The notes beneath the pieces were generated by a model, which saw only the letters and a program-made list of their open reading frames with translations, did not search any database and had not been told where the DNA came from. Shown here one piece after another: positions 28,546 through 37,333 of a stretch of DNA of 64,000 nucleotides; within the stretch, counting starts at the first letter, position 1, and every line of letters begins with the position of its first letter. The stretch is from Lactococcus fujiensis JCM 16395 (GTDB taxonomy: Bacteria; Bacillota; Bacilli; Lactobacillales; Streptococcaceae), in contig NZ_JXJU01000001.1 in assembly GCF_002441655.1 (NCBI RefSeq), positions 124,001 through 188,000 on the forward strand, given 5' to 3'. The position numbers were made by a program, and so were the translations under genes.

Positions 28546-28551
28546 TTGCTT

Positions 28552-29532
28552 ATGAAAAACTACGATTTGTTAATTGTTGGTGGCGGTCCTGTTGGACTTT
28601 ATGCTGCCTTTTATGCTGGCATGCGTGGCCTTACGGTTGCGATCGTTGAAGCATTTGATGAAGTTGGGGGGCAACCTCAGAATCTTTACCCTGAAAAGAA
28701 AATTTACGATATTGCCGGATTACCTGAAATACCAGGTGCAGCTTTGACCAAAAATTTATTACGACAACTGGAAGGTGTAGAATATGACTCATTTGTTGGA
28801 CAATACGTTCAAAAAATTGAACAAAATGGAGAACTTTTCTCGGTCATCACAGATGAGAATGAGTACAGTTCAAAATCTGTCTTATTGACCACTGGTGCTG
28901 GTTTGATTTCACCACGTAAACTGAATCTTGAGGGTGAAGAGGAGCGTCATCAGACGGGCAAGCTCTCTTATTTCATCAGGTCGTTGGAAGATTTCCGAGA
29001 TCAAAAAGTTGCTGTGCTCGGTGGGGGGGATTCAGCGTTGGATTGGTCGCTCATGCTTGAAGGAATTGCTTCAGAGGTTCATTTGATCCATCGTCGCCCT
29101 AAGTTCCGTGCCCACCAATTAACGGTTGAAGAAGTTAAAAATTCTACGATTCAAATACATACTCCTTATGTAGTGTCAGCACTGACTGAGTCGGGGCTTG
29201 ACTTGCAAGTGGTCAAATCAGACGAAAAATTGCGGATGGATGTGGATCGGATTTTAGTGAACTATGGTTTTTTGACCAATCAATTAGATTTAATTGAAGC
29301 ATTAGAAATAACAAGAGCAGGTCGTGTTTTAGTCGATCGCAAAATGAAAACTAATATAGCGGGTCTATATGCAGCTGGTGATGGTGCTGATTATGAAGGG
29401 AAAGTTCCTTTACTCTCAGTTGGTTTTGGTGAGGCCGTAATTGCAGTCAATGCGATTACAAACACAATCTCATTAGACCATGACATTAGAAAAGGACATT
29501 CATCAAGCTTATTCGCTGATCAAAAGAAATAA
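28552..29532 (+). CDS. Ferredoxin-NADP reductase (thioredoxin-reductase-like flavoprotein)
   Basis: This FAD- and NADPH-binding oxidoreductase is of the TrxR-like ferredoxin/flavodoxin reductase family (YumC type). The FAD motif GGGPVGLYAAFYAGMRG is at residues 10-26 and the NADPH motif LGGGDSALDW near 160. The CxxC of true thioredoxin reductase is absent, which separates it from TrxB. The C-terminal FAD contact LYAAGDGADYEGKVPLLSVG is present. ATG 28552 is chosen over TTG 28546, which falls in the spacer after the -10. The transcript is predicted to be leaderless. At 326 residues it is normal. The physiological partner is not known. Confidence 0.88.
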   Translation: MKNYDLLIVGGGPVGLYAAFYAGMRGLTVAIVEAFDEVGGQPQNLYPEKKIYDIAGLPEIPGAALTKNLLRQLEGVEYDSFVGQYVQKIEQNGELFSVITDENEYSSKSVLLTTGAGLISPRKLNLEGEEERHQTGKLSYFIRSLEDFRDQKVAVLGGGDSALDWSLMLEGIASEVHLIHRRPKFRAHQLTVEEVKNSTIQIHTPYVVSALTESGLDLQVVKSDEKLRMDVDRILVNYGFLTNQLDLIEALEITRAGRVLVDRKMKTNIAGLYAAGDGADYEGKVPLLSVGFGEAVIAVNAITNTISLDHDIRKGHSSSLFADQKK

Positions 29533-29557
29533 AGAAGTACGAATGTATTTCTTTTTT
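29529..29557 (+). terminator. Terminator after the flavoprotein gene
   Basis: AAAGAAGTAC pairs with GTATTTCTTT (one G-T pair) around GAAT, followed by a T-run. Confidence 0.75.
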
Positions 29558-29664
29558 TGTTTTGACTTGTTTGATTGGATGTCAATGGCTTTCCATAAAT
29601 ATTGGGTCGAGATATGTTATAATATAGAAAAACATCACGAAATTGTTAACGATAGGAAAAATGA

Positions 29665-30225
29665 ATGTTACTTAATCTAATTATTATTTTGATGCTTGCC
29701 TGGGCTTTTATGCTCGGTTATTCAAGAGGATTAATTCTGCAAGCTATTTATAGTGTAGGAACAATTTTTGCAGCCTTTATTGCGGCAGGAAATTATAAAG
29801 CCTTGGCATCGAGCCTTAGTCAATGGATTCCTTTTGCCAGTGCTACGTCGAGCTCACATTTGTTGCTGTTCTCAGATAATTTGCTTTTCCATTTGGATGA
29901 GGCTTTTTACGCTGGGATTGCATTTATTATTATTTTTGTACTTGTTTATACCATAATAAGAATTGTTGGTTTATTTTTGAAATTTGCAGTGGCACCGCTT
30001 GGCAGAAATGGGAAAATTTTAGCAGGCATCCTTGGTTTATGTGCAACTTATTTTGGCTTACAAATGTTTTTTGTCACGTTGAGCTTAGTTCCTATTTCAA
30101 CGATTCAAAACTATCTTTCAGGTTCTGGACTAGTACGCTTAATGGTTTTACATACACCCATCACATCAAGCTATTTCCAAAACCTCTTTATTGAAACCAT
30201 CACGAAAATTAACCCTTTAGGTTAA
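29665..30225 (+). CDS. cvpA: CvpA family membrane protein
   Basis: This is a polytopic membrane protein of the CvpA/colicin V production family (186 residues) with about four spans: residues 1-25, 30-48, 70-110 and 115-140. The opening LNLIIILMLAWAFMLGYSRGLILQ and the later AVAPLGRNGKILAGILGL are typical. Its function in lactic acid bacteria is unclear. AGGA at 29653 serves the start, and an out-of-frame ATG lies four bases upstream (29661). It precedes mutS2 by 14 bases, a common arrangement (cvpA-mutS2-trxA) in Firmicutes. Confidence 0.85.
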   Translation: MLLNLIIILMLAWAFMLGYSRGLILQAIYSVGTIFAAFIAAGNYKALASSLSQWIPFASATSSSHLLLFSDNLLFHLDEAFYAGIAFIIIFVLVYTIIRIVGLFLKFAVAPLGRNGKILAGILGLCATYFGLQMFFVTLSLVPISTIQNYLSGSGLVRLMVLHTPITSSYFQNLFIETITKINPLG

Positions 30226-30239
30226 CATGAAAATTTATT

Positions 30240-32567
30240 ATGAATAAAAAAATCCTTCAAATCTTAGAATTTGATAAAATAAAAGAACAATTTGCAGTTC
30301 ATTTAGTAACTGCCCAAGGAAAAGAAGAACTGGCAGCTCTGAAACCTTTGACTGATCCTATAAAAATTCAGTTCCTTTTTGATGAGTTAGCTGATTTTCA
30401 TCTGGTAAGTCAAGAAAACGGAGCACTCAATTTGTCAAAAACAAGTGATATTTCTGAGTTCTTGCGTCGCCTAGAACTTGATGCCACTTTGTCAGGACGT
30501 GAATTTATTGAATTAAAAAAAGTCATTCAAGGAAGCATTAATATTACACGTTATTTCGAAGCTGCTGAAAATGTTACTTTTGATCACTTACAAGTGACAG
30601 TTGATAAACTGATTGACTTATCTTTGCTCATTAAAAAATTAGATATTTTTGATTCCTCTGGTATCTTATATGATAATGCTTCAAACGAATTGATGCATAT
30701 TCGGGGACGGATTAAACGAAATCAGTCCGATATCAAGAAAATCATGCAAGAATTGCTCAATAAAAATACAGCAAATCTGACCGAGTCGATTATCACCGTT
30801 CGTAATGATCGTCAAGTATTACCTGTCCGTAGTGACAGTAAAAATAAAATCCCAGGTGTGGTTCATGACATGTCTGCCTCTGGACAAACGTTATATATTG
30901 AACCAAATGCGGTTGTTGCGCTGAATAATTCACTAAATCAGACCAAAATCGAAGAGAAAAATGAAATTTCACGATTGCTTCGCCAGTTATCGGAAGATTT
31001 GAAACCATATACTAACGACATCCGGCAAAATGCTTGGTTGTTAGGACATATGGATTTGATTAAGGCAAAGGCTAATTTTATGGTTCAGCAGAAAGCCTCT
31101 ATTCCAATCCTTGCTGACCATAAAAATATCACTTTGTATGCTGCAAGGCACCCTTTAATTGATGCTAAAATTGTTGTTGCGAATACGATAAAATTTGAGG
31201 AGACACTCAATACAATTGTGATCACAGGTCCAAACACAGGTGGGAAGACGATCACGCTTAAAACTGTTGGCCTTTTAACAATTATGGCCCAGGCAGGACT
31301 CCCTATTCTGGTAGAGGAAGGGAGCCAGATACATCTCTTCAATGAAATTTTTGCTGATATTGGCGACGAACAGTCAATTGAACAATCTCTGTCAACTTTT
31401 TCAAGTCACATGACTAACATTGTTCGCATATTAAATGCGGCGGATTCAGAAAGTCTGGTTCTTTTCGATGAGCTAGGAGCAGGAACGGACCCCAAAGAAG
31501 GGGCAGCACTCGCCATAGCGATATTAGAAGATTTACGTTCGAAATCAATCAAAACAATGGCGAGTACTCATTATCCAGAGTTGAAAGCTTACGGTGTGGA
31601 GACGCCAGCTGTCATTAATGCCAGTATGGAATTTAATATTGACCAAATGCAACCCACTTATCATTTACAAATGGGTGTTCCTGGTCGATCAAATGCATTA
31701 GAAATTTCCAAACGACTGGGGCTTCCGGAAGCAATTATTCAAGGGGCGGCAAGCCAAATTTCGGAAGGTGAAAAAGATGTCAATCACATGATTGAAACGC
31801 TAGAAGAAAAAACGCAGGAAGTCATTCAAAGAACGCGCTCAATTCGCAAAATTGAGCAAGAAAATCAAGTGCTACATAAAGAGCTTCAACGTGCATTTGA
31901 CCAGATTAACCGTGAACGTGAACGTGAACTTCAAAAAGCAAAAGTTGAGGCAAGTGAAGTAGTCAAAAAAGCCAGTCAAGAAGCTCAAGACATCTTAAAA
32001 AATCTCAATGAAAAGGCGGCGCTTAAACCCCATGAAATTATCGCAGCCAGAGCTGAACTTGATGCACTGACTCCAAACATCGATTTTAGTCAAAATAAAG
32101 TGCTCAAGAAAGCAAAAGCTAAACGTGGACTTAAGCAAGGCGCAAAAGTCAATGTTCTGGATTATGGACAGACTGGGACCTTGGTTAGACTAGAAAAAGA
32201 TGGACGTTGGACAGTACAAATGGGTGCCATTTCAACTAAACTTTCTGAAGATCAATTTGATCTGATTGAAATACAAGAGCCTGAAAGTAAAACCAAAAAT
32301 GTTACCAAAAAGGTATCTAATAAAATTAAAGCTCAACTTGACTTGAGAGGGATGCGTTATGACGAAGCTGAATTTGAATTAGATAATTATATCGATCAAG
32401 CATTAGTTGCAAATCTTTTACAAATTACGATTGTGCATGGGATTGGAACAGGTGTGATTCGGGAAATGGTCCAAAAAAAATTACAGCAAAATCGGCATAT
32501 TAAATCTTATCAATTTGCTCCAATTAATGCGGGTGGCTCTGGAGCAACTATTGCGATATTGAAATAA
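30240..32567 (+). CDS. mutS2: Endonuclease MutS2 / ribosome-splitting ATPase
   Basis: MutS2 proteins suppress homologous recombination and, in Bacillus, rescue collided ribosomes (RqcU). The 775-residue protein has the MutS core and clamp. Walker A is TGPNTGGKTITLKTVG (near residue 330), the Walker B region is VLFDELGAGTDPKEGAALA, a long coiled coil spans about 510-600, and a KOW-like segment follows. The C-terminal Smr nuclease domain has LDLRGMRYDEAEFEL and HGIGTGVIREMV. No mismatch-recognition domain is present, as expected. There is no clear ribosome site before ATG 30240, so it may depend on cvpA translation. Confidence 0.93.
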   Translation: MNKKILQILEFDKIKEQFAVHLVTAQGKEELAALKPLTDPIKIQFLFDELADFHLVSQENGALNLSKTSDISEFLRRLELDATLSGREFIELKKVIQGSINITRYFEAAENVTFDHLQVTVDKLIDLSLLIKKLDIFDSSGILYDNASNELMHIRGRIKRNQSDIKKIMQELLNKNTANLTESIITVRNDRQVLPVRSDSKNKIPGVVHDMSASGQTLYIEPNAVVALNNSLNQTKIEEKNEISRLLRQLSEDLKPYTNDIRQNAWLLGHMDLIKAKANFMVQQKASIPILADHKNITLYAARHPLIDAKIVVANTIKFEETLNTIVITGPNTGGKTITLKTVGLLTIMAQAGLPILVEEGSQIHLFNEIFADIGDEQSIEQSLSTFSSHMTNIVRILNAADSESLVLFDELGAGTDPKEGAALAIAILEDLRSKSIKTMASTHYPELKAYGVETPAVINASMEFNIDQMQPTYHLQMGVPGRSNALEISKRLGLPEAIIQGAASQISEGEKDVNHMIETLEEKTQEVIQRTRSIRKIEQENQVLHKELQRAFDQINRERERELQKAKVEASEVVKKASQEAQDILKNLNEKAALKPHEIIAARAELDALTPNIDFSQNKVLKKAKAKRGLKQGAKVNVLDYGQTGTLVRLEKDGRWTVQMGAISTKLSEDQFDLIEIQEPESKTKNVTKKVSNKIKAQLDLRGMRYDEAEFELDNYIDQALVANLLQITIVHGIGTGVIREMVQKKLQQNRHIKSYQFAPINAGGSGATIAILK

Positions 32568-32661
32568 ATTCACCTTCAATCAGAAAAATTGAAAAGCAAG
32601 CCACTTTTCGTTAAAATATATTTATAAGAAATAGAGAAATAAAATTTTCTCTGGAGGAATG

Positions 32662-32976
32662 ATGGAATATACAGTTACAGACGCTAGTTTTGAAGAAGAA
32701 ACTAAAGAAGGACTTGTCTTGATTGACTTTTGGGCAACTTGGTGTGGTCCTTGTCGGATGCAAGCTCCAATTTTAGAACAATTAAGCGATGAGTACGATG
32801 AATCTGAGCTTAAGATTTGTAAAATGGACGTTGACGAAAACCCATTAACAGCACAAGGTTTTGGCATCATGTCAATCCCAACCTTGATGTTCAAAAAAGA
32901 TGGGGAAGTCGTTAAACAAATTGTTGGTGTTCACTCTAAATCACAACTCAAAGCGCTTATCGAAGAACTTGGATAA
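32662..32976 (+). CDS. trxA: Thioredoxin
   Basis: This small cytosolic disulfide reductase has the active site WATWCGPCRMQAP (near residue 30) and the cis-proline loop MSIPTLMFKKDGE. At 104 residues it is typical. Two ATGs are adjacent (32659 and 32662); GGAGG at 32653-32657 is better spaced for the second. It follows mutS2 with a 90-base gap and may have its own promoter. A terminator follows directly. Confidence 0.93.
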   Translation: MEYTVTDASFEEETKEGLVLIDFWATWCGPCRMQAPILEQLSDEYDESELKICKMDVDENPLTAQGFGIMSIPTLMFKKDGEVVKQIVGVHSKSQLKALIEELG

Positions 32977-32982
32977 AAAATT

Positions 32983-33009
32983 AAACCGGTGAAAGCTGGT
33001 TTTTTTTTA
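32983..33009 (+). terminator. Terminator after trxA
   Basis: AAACCGG pairs with CTGGTTT (one G-T pair) around a six-base loop, then a long T-run. Confidence 0.8.
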
Positions 33010-33029
33010 TAAAAAATATGAAATTGATA

Positions 33030-33058
33030 TTGACAAAAATTTGTGAAAGCGTTATAAT
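33030..33058 (+). promoter_or_regulatory. Consensus promoter of the GH31/ABC operon
   Basis: TTGACA at 33030-33035 and TATAAT at 33053-33058, separated by exactly 17 bases, form a perfect sigma-A promoter. A cre site lies across the spacer and -10, and a palindrome follows. Confidence 0.88.
33044..33057 (+). promoter_or_regulatory. cre site between -35 and -10 of the GH31/ABC operon
   Basis: TGAAAGCGTTATAA fits the cre consensus with one mismatch and keeps the central CG. Its position inside the promoter predicts CcpA repression in the presence of preferred sugars. Confidence 0.7.
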
Positions 33059-33068
33059 ATTATCAAAA

Positions 33069-33084
33069 GGTTTAACGTTAAACC
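33069..33084 (+). promoter_or_regulatory. Perfect LacI-type operator palindrome
   Basis: GGTTTAACGTTAAACC is a perfect 16-base palindrome with a central CG, as LacI-family operators have. It sits just after the -10, covering the expected start of transcription. The LacI-family regulator at 39620, at the end of this gene cluster, is the natural candidate to bind it. I saw no second copy in the window. Confidence 0.75.
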
Positions 33085-33124
33085 AAAAATAATATCTTTT
33101 ATTCAGATGACTGGAGAAGAGTAG

Positions 33125-34072
33125 ATGGCAATGAAAATCTCAAAAAATGCTGTTCAACAAGTGAGGCGAGAGAGATCCAAAAGGAAAATCAAAGATAATA
33201 CCTCTTTGTATTTATTGCTCGCACCCGCGACAATTTTATTAATCTTGTTTGCATACGTCCCAATGTACGGGCTGCTAATGGCTTTTAAGAATTATTCACC
33301 AGCGCTTGGAGTTTGGGGGAGTCCATGGGTAGGATTGATGTGGTTTCAACAGTACTTCAACTCTTATCAATTTTGGCCAACAATATTAAATACCTTAAAA
33401 ATTGCTTTATATAGTATCGCATTCGGCTTTACTTTGCCGATTGGACTTGCTTTAATTTGTAATCAAATTAGAGTGCAGGCATTTAAGAAGTTTTTCCAAG
33501 TCACGACTTACTTACCTCACTTTATCTCTACAATGGTAATGTGCGGAATGGTGTTATTGTTTTTCTCGCCGTCAACTGGTATGATTTCAAATTTTTTAAA
33601 TATTTTTCATATCAAAATGCCTGATATTATTGGAAACCCTAATGCATTTGCAAGTCTATATGTTTGGTCTGACGTTTGGCAACACGTTGGATGGAATTCG
33701 ATAATCTATCTGGCAGCATTGTCGGCAATTGACCCTACTTATTACGAAGCAGCAACAATGGATGGTGCAACGCGATTTCAACAGATGTTGAAGATTGACC
33801 TTCCGCTATTGGTTCCAACCATGATGATCATGTTGATTTTGACTGTAGGACAACTCCTTAATATTGGTTTTGAAAAAGTCTTGCTTTTACAAAACCCACT
33901 AAATTTGCCAGGTAGTGAGATAATCTCAACTTACGTTTATAAAGTGGGTCTTCAATCCTTCCAATATTCGTATTCAACGGCAATAAATTTATTTCAAACA
34001 ATAATAAATTTGGTTGTTTTAGTTACTGTAAACTTTATCTCACGTAGACTTACCAAAACTGGATTATTCTGA
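33125..34072 (+). CDS. ABC sugar transporter permease (LplB-like)
   Basis: First membrane subunit of a CUT1-type oligosaccharide importer. The 315-residue protein starts with a basic cytoplasmic tail, has six predicted spans, and carries the ATPase-contact EAA loop EAATMDGATRFQQMLKIDLP near residue 215. The sequence resembles the LplB/YtcP-side permeases used for large or complex oligosaccharides rather than MalF. GGAGA lies eight bases before the ATG. It is the first gene of the operon led by a cre/operator promoter, and the second permease starts within ten bases of its stop. Confidence 0.88.
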   Translation: MAMKISKNAVQQVRRERSKRKIKDNTSLYLLLAPATILLILFAYVPMYGLLMAFKNYSPALGVWGSPWVGLMWFQQYFNSYQFWPTILNTLKIALYSIAFGFTLPIGLALICNQIRVQAFKKFFQVTTYLPHFISTMVMCGMVLLFFSPSTGMISNFLNIFHIKMPDIIGNPNAFASLYVWSDVWQHVGWNSIIYLAALSAIDPTYYEAATMDGATRFQQMLKIDLPLLVPTMMIMLILTVGQLLNIGFEKVLLLQNPLNLPGSEIISTYVYKVGLQSFQYSYSTAINLFQTIINLVVLVTVNFISRRLTKTGLF

Positions 34073-34081
34073 GGAATTATG

Positions 34082-34987
34082 ATGTTAAAGAAAAACAAAA
34101 AATCGAAAAAACCGACAACTCTGAATGAAAAAATTTTCAACTTTGTAGTCTATGGTGTTTCAACAATACTCATTTTATTAATTATTTATCCACTATGGTT
34201 TGTAATTATAGCCAGCTTTTCAAATCCTCAAGATGTGGCTAGCGGTGCTGTTTGGTTATGGCCTAAAGCATGGAGCTTGAAGGGCTATGAGGTACTTTTT
34301 CAGCAGCCATTGCTGTGGCGTTCCTATTTCAATACAATTTTTTATACCGTTGCTGGAACATTATTTGGTCTCCTGGTAAATATCCCTGTTGCTTATGCAC
34401 TTACAAGAAGAGATTTAGTGGGTAGAAAATGGATTTCATTAATGTACGTTATCCCAATGTTTGTGACTGGTGGCTTAATTCCAATTTATTTGGTAACAAA
34501 GAATTTTGGACTCTTAAATACCATTTGGGTCATGATCATTCCATTTGCAGTTTCTCCTTACAATATTATTGTAGCTAGAACATATTTTCAAGAATCAATT
34601 CCGGATGGTCTTTGGGAGGCTGCTCAGGTTGATGGATCAAGTACTCTACGATACTTTTTCACGATTGTGCTTCCATTGTCCAAAGCAATTCTTGCAGTCA
34701 TTGGTTTGTGGACTGCAGTAGGAATTTGGAACTCTTGGTTTAACGCTCTAATTTATTTGAGCGATCCGAATTTACAGCCGCTTCAATTACTCTTACGACA
34801 GTTATTGATTATGAATCAAACATTGCAGACTCAAACAACTGGCGCAATGGCAACTGAACTTGCACAAACATCACAAATGATGCAATACGCATCAATTGTT
34901 GTGTCCACATTACCTATAATGCTTATATATCCTTTCTTACAAAAGTATTTTAATCAAGGTGTAATGGTTGGAGCAATTAAGGAATAA
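34082..34987 (+). CDS. ABC sugar transporter permease (YtcP/LplC-like)
   Basis: Second membrane subunit of the same importer, with six predicted spans and the EAA motif EAAQVDGSSTLRYFFTIVLP near residue 195. Two adjacent ATGs (34079, 34082) can start it; GAGG at 34071-34074, overlapping the previous stop, is better spaced for 34082. At 301 residues it is normal. No ATPase gene lies in the cluster, so the pair must recruit a shared MsmK/MalK-type ATPase from elsewhere, as is usual for CUT1 systems in lactic acid bacteria. Confidence 0.88.
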   Translation: MLKKNKKSKKPTTLNEKIFNFVVYGVSTILILLIIYPLWFVIIASFSNPQDVASGAVWLWPKAWSLKGYEVLFQQPLLWRSYFNTIFYTVAGTLFGLLVNIPVAYALTRRDLVGRKWISLMYVIPMFVTGGLIPIYLVTKNFGLLNTIWVMIIPFAVSPYNIIVARTYFQESIPDGLWEAAQVDGSSTLRYFFTIVLPLSKAILAVIGLWTAVGIWNSWFNALIYLSDPNLQPLQLLLRQLLIMNQTLQTQTTGAMATELAQTSQMMQYASIVVSTLPIMLIYPFLQKYFNQGVMVGAIKE

Positions 34988-35062
34988 TTTTCTACTTACA
35001 AAAAGTAGCCCTAAAAATGGTTTTAATTTTTATAAAAATATAGATTTATAGGAGAATCTAAA

Positions 35063-36616
35063 ATGAAAAAACGTAAACTTATTGTTGGAGCCAGCGCAGC
35101 AGCATCAGTAATGGCAGCAGTGCTTATGCTTAGCGCTTGTGGAAGTAAAGCTTCGGATAATGCAGATAATTCTACAAATACAAGTTTTACCGTAGCAACA
35201 GACCGTTGGGCTGATTGGGGAACAGAATTTGAAAAGTATCCCAATAAATTAGCTAAAGAAGCTGGAATATCAGTGAAATGGGATGTTTATGTTGATGCCA
35301 ACTGGGCTGATAAAAAAGCGACTATTCTTTCCAGTGGAGATTTACCAGATGCATTTATTGGAAATAATACATTTACAGACCAACAAATTGCACAAAACCA
35401 AGCCGATTTTATTGACTTAAGTAAATATATCAACAAGTCAACTATGCCTAATTTGACAAAAATGTTAGCAGAATATCCAGAAGTTAAGGCTGCGATTACA
35501 AATCCTGATGGAAAAGTTTACAGTTTGCCTAAAGTTGCCCCAATGCGTCCAACTGTAGCCAATCAATTGTTTATCAATCAGAAATGGTTGAATCAACTTG
35601 GACTTAAGATGCCTACAACCTATGATGAATTTGTTAATGTATTAGAGCAATTTAAAGAAAAAATTCCTGGTAGTATCCCATATGCAACAGGAAATTGGGA
35701 CCCCGTTTTCTCTTATATCTTACCTTTTAACAATAGATTAGGGGCCGCTGGTACAAATGGAATGGTACTTAACGACGGTAAAGTTGCGTGGGCTTATGAT
35801 ACTGAACAGTACAAAGAAGGGATTCAAGCCATGCATGAAGCCTTCGCAAAAGGCCTAATTGACCCAGAAATGTTTACGCAACAAACAACACAAGCTCAGA
35901 ACAAGATGATGGCTACAACTGAAAAAGTTGGAGTTGCTGCTGGATGGACAGCAGACGCTAATTTCGGCGCAAATGCGAAAGATTATGTTGCATTACCAGC
36001 ACTTAAAGGACCTGACGGTAAACAATATATCATGAGTGATCCGGACCATTTTAATATGAGTCGTAATGAAGTTCTTGTAACAACACATGCAAAAAATGTT
36101 AAAGCCATGATGAAATGGTTGGATAAATTCTACACGGAAGATGCATCAATTCAAAACTACTATGGGGAATTTGGAGTAGGAACTGAAAAAACGTCAACTG
36201 GTTACACGGTATTGAAACCTACTGGTGAAAATTCAGCTGATACGCAAGCTTGGATTAATTCACTTCGTGACTTTGGGCCTAAAACATGGAGTAAAGCTGC
36301 AAGCAGTAAAGTAACATACCAAGACCAAAATAACGGTGATGCAATTAAACTCAAAATGGATGAAACATTGAAAGAATATGCGTTACCTGCCTTCCCAAAT
36401 GTAACCTATACGACAGAAGAATTAAATACTGTTGCTCAAGTTTATCAACAACTTAGTTCGTATGCGACACAAATGCAAGCCCAATGGGTCACAAAAGGTG
36501 GTGTTGATAAAGATTGGTCAGCATATGAATCAAAATTGAAAACAATGGGATTGGATAAATTTATGAAAATCCAAAATGACGCTTATGCGCGTTATCAAAA
36601 GCAACTGAATAAATAA
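35063..36616 (+). CDS. Sugar-binding lipoprotein of the ABC importer (LplA-like)
   Basis: This is the extracellular solute-binding component. The N-terminus is a lipoprotein signal with a basic start, a hydrophobic core and the lipobox LMLSACGS, so Cys near residue 26 should carry the lipid anchor. The remaining 490 residues form a family 1 solute-binding protein fold, longer than MalE types and like LplA/YtcQ. AGGAG lies before the ATG. It is third in the operon, and a strong hairpin after its stop probably protects this part of the mRNA, which fits the need for more binding protein than permease. Confidence 0.88.
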   Translation: MKKRKLIVGASAAASVMAAVLMLSACGSKASDNADNSTNTSFTVATDRWADWGTEFEKYPNKLAKEAGISVKWDVYVDANWADKKATILSSGDLPDAFIGNNTFTDQQIAQNQADFIDLSKYINKSTMPNLTKMLAEYPEVKAAITNPDGKVYSLPKVAPMRPTVANQLFINQKWLNQLGLKMPTTYDEFVNVLEQFKEKIPGSIPYATGNWDPVFSYILPFNNRLGAAGTNGMVLNDGKVAWAYDTEQYKEGIQAMHEAFAKGLIDPEMFTQQTTQAQNKMMATTEKVGVAAGWTADANFGANAKDYVALPALKGPDGKQYIMSDPDHFNMSRNEVLVTTHAKNVKAMMKWLDKFYTEDASIQNYYGEFGVGTEKTSTGYTVLKPTGENSADTQAWINSLRDFGPKTWSKAASSKVTYQDQNNGDAIKLKMDETLKEYALPAFPNVTYTTEELNTVAQVYQQLSSYATQMQAQWVTKGGVDKDWSAYESKLKTMGLDKFMKIQNDAYARYQKQLNK

Positions 36617-36622
36617 GAGTTT

Positions 36623-36662
36623 CATAAACGTCAGACAATGATCCGGTTTTCTGGCGTTTATG
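36623..36662 (+). promoter_or_regulatory. Intercistronic hairpin after the binding-protein gene
   Basis: CATAAACGTCAGA (36623-36635) pairs with TCTGGCGTTTATG (36650-36662), 13 bp with one G-T pair and a 14-base loop. No T-run follows, so it is an mRNA stabiliser or partial attenuator rather than a terminator. Confidence 0.7.
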
Positions 36663-36682
36663 ATTTATTAAAGGGGAGAGAT

Positions 36683-37318
36683 ATGGATAAACTCTTAAGT
36701 ATTGATAGTCCAGTTATGAAGGGACTCACGTTCGTTGTGAACCTTGTCTTATTAAATATTTTGTTTATTTTGACGTCTTTGCCCATAATTACTGTTGGTG
36801 CAAGTCTTTGTGCATTACAAACTAGTATACAAAACATATTGCATAAAAAAGACAGTTCGATAACCAAAAATTATTTACGAATCTTTAAAGCGAATTTCAA
36901 AAATTCAACTTTATTTTATTTGGTTACGATTTTTTTAACTGGAATCATGTATCTAGATTTTAGGCTGATTAGTCGATTTCCAATTGTTGTGAAATATGGA
37001 ATAGGAATGACAATTATACTTATAATTTTGTCACTCATTATTTTAATGTCATATTATTATGCCTACATTGGACGTTACGAAAATTCAATCAAGACTACTC
37101 TTAAGAATATTGGGATGATAAGTCTACAAAATTTATTTCAAACGATTTTTCTTGTTATTTACAATATTTTTATTATATATTTCACATTTTCAAGTCCAGC
37201 ATCCCTTATTACGATGATTTATTTCGGTACTTTTATTGGATTTGCTTTAATAAATCTTGGTTCAGGAATCATAATCAAACAAGTTTTTGATAAAATTGAG
37301 GTAAAAAAATTCAATTAA
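36683..37318 (+). CDS. YesL-like (DUF624) membrane protein
   Basis: A 211-residue membrane protein with about five spans, matching the YesL/DUF624 family found beside LplABC-type oligosaccharide importers and glycosidases. The conserved VVNLVLLNILFILTSLPIIT opening is clear. Its role is not established; it may assist the importer. ATG 36683 is preferred because GGGGAG lies immediately upstream; an earlier in-frame ATG (36638) lies in the loop of the intercistronic hairpin and has no ribosome site. Confidence 0.8.
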   Translation: MDKLLSIDSPVMKGLTFVVNLVLLNILFILTSLPIITVGASLCALQTSIQNILHKKDSSITKNYLRIFKANFKNSTLFYLVTIFLTGIMYLDFRLISRFPIVVKYGIGMTIILIILSLIILMSYYYAYIGRYENSIKTTLKNIGMISLQNLFQTIFLVIYNIFIIYFTFSSPASLITMIYFGTFIGFALINLGSGIIIKQVFDKIEVKKFN

Positions 37319-37333
37319 AAAGGAACATTTTAC

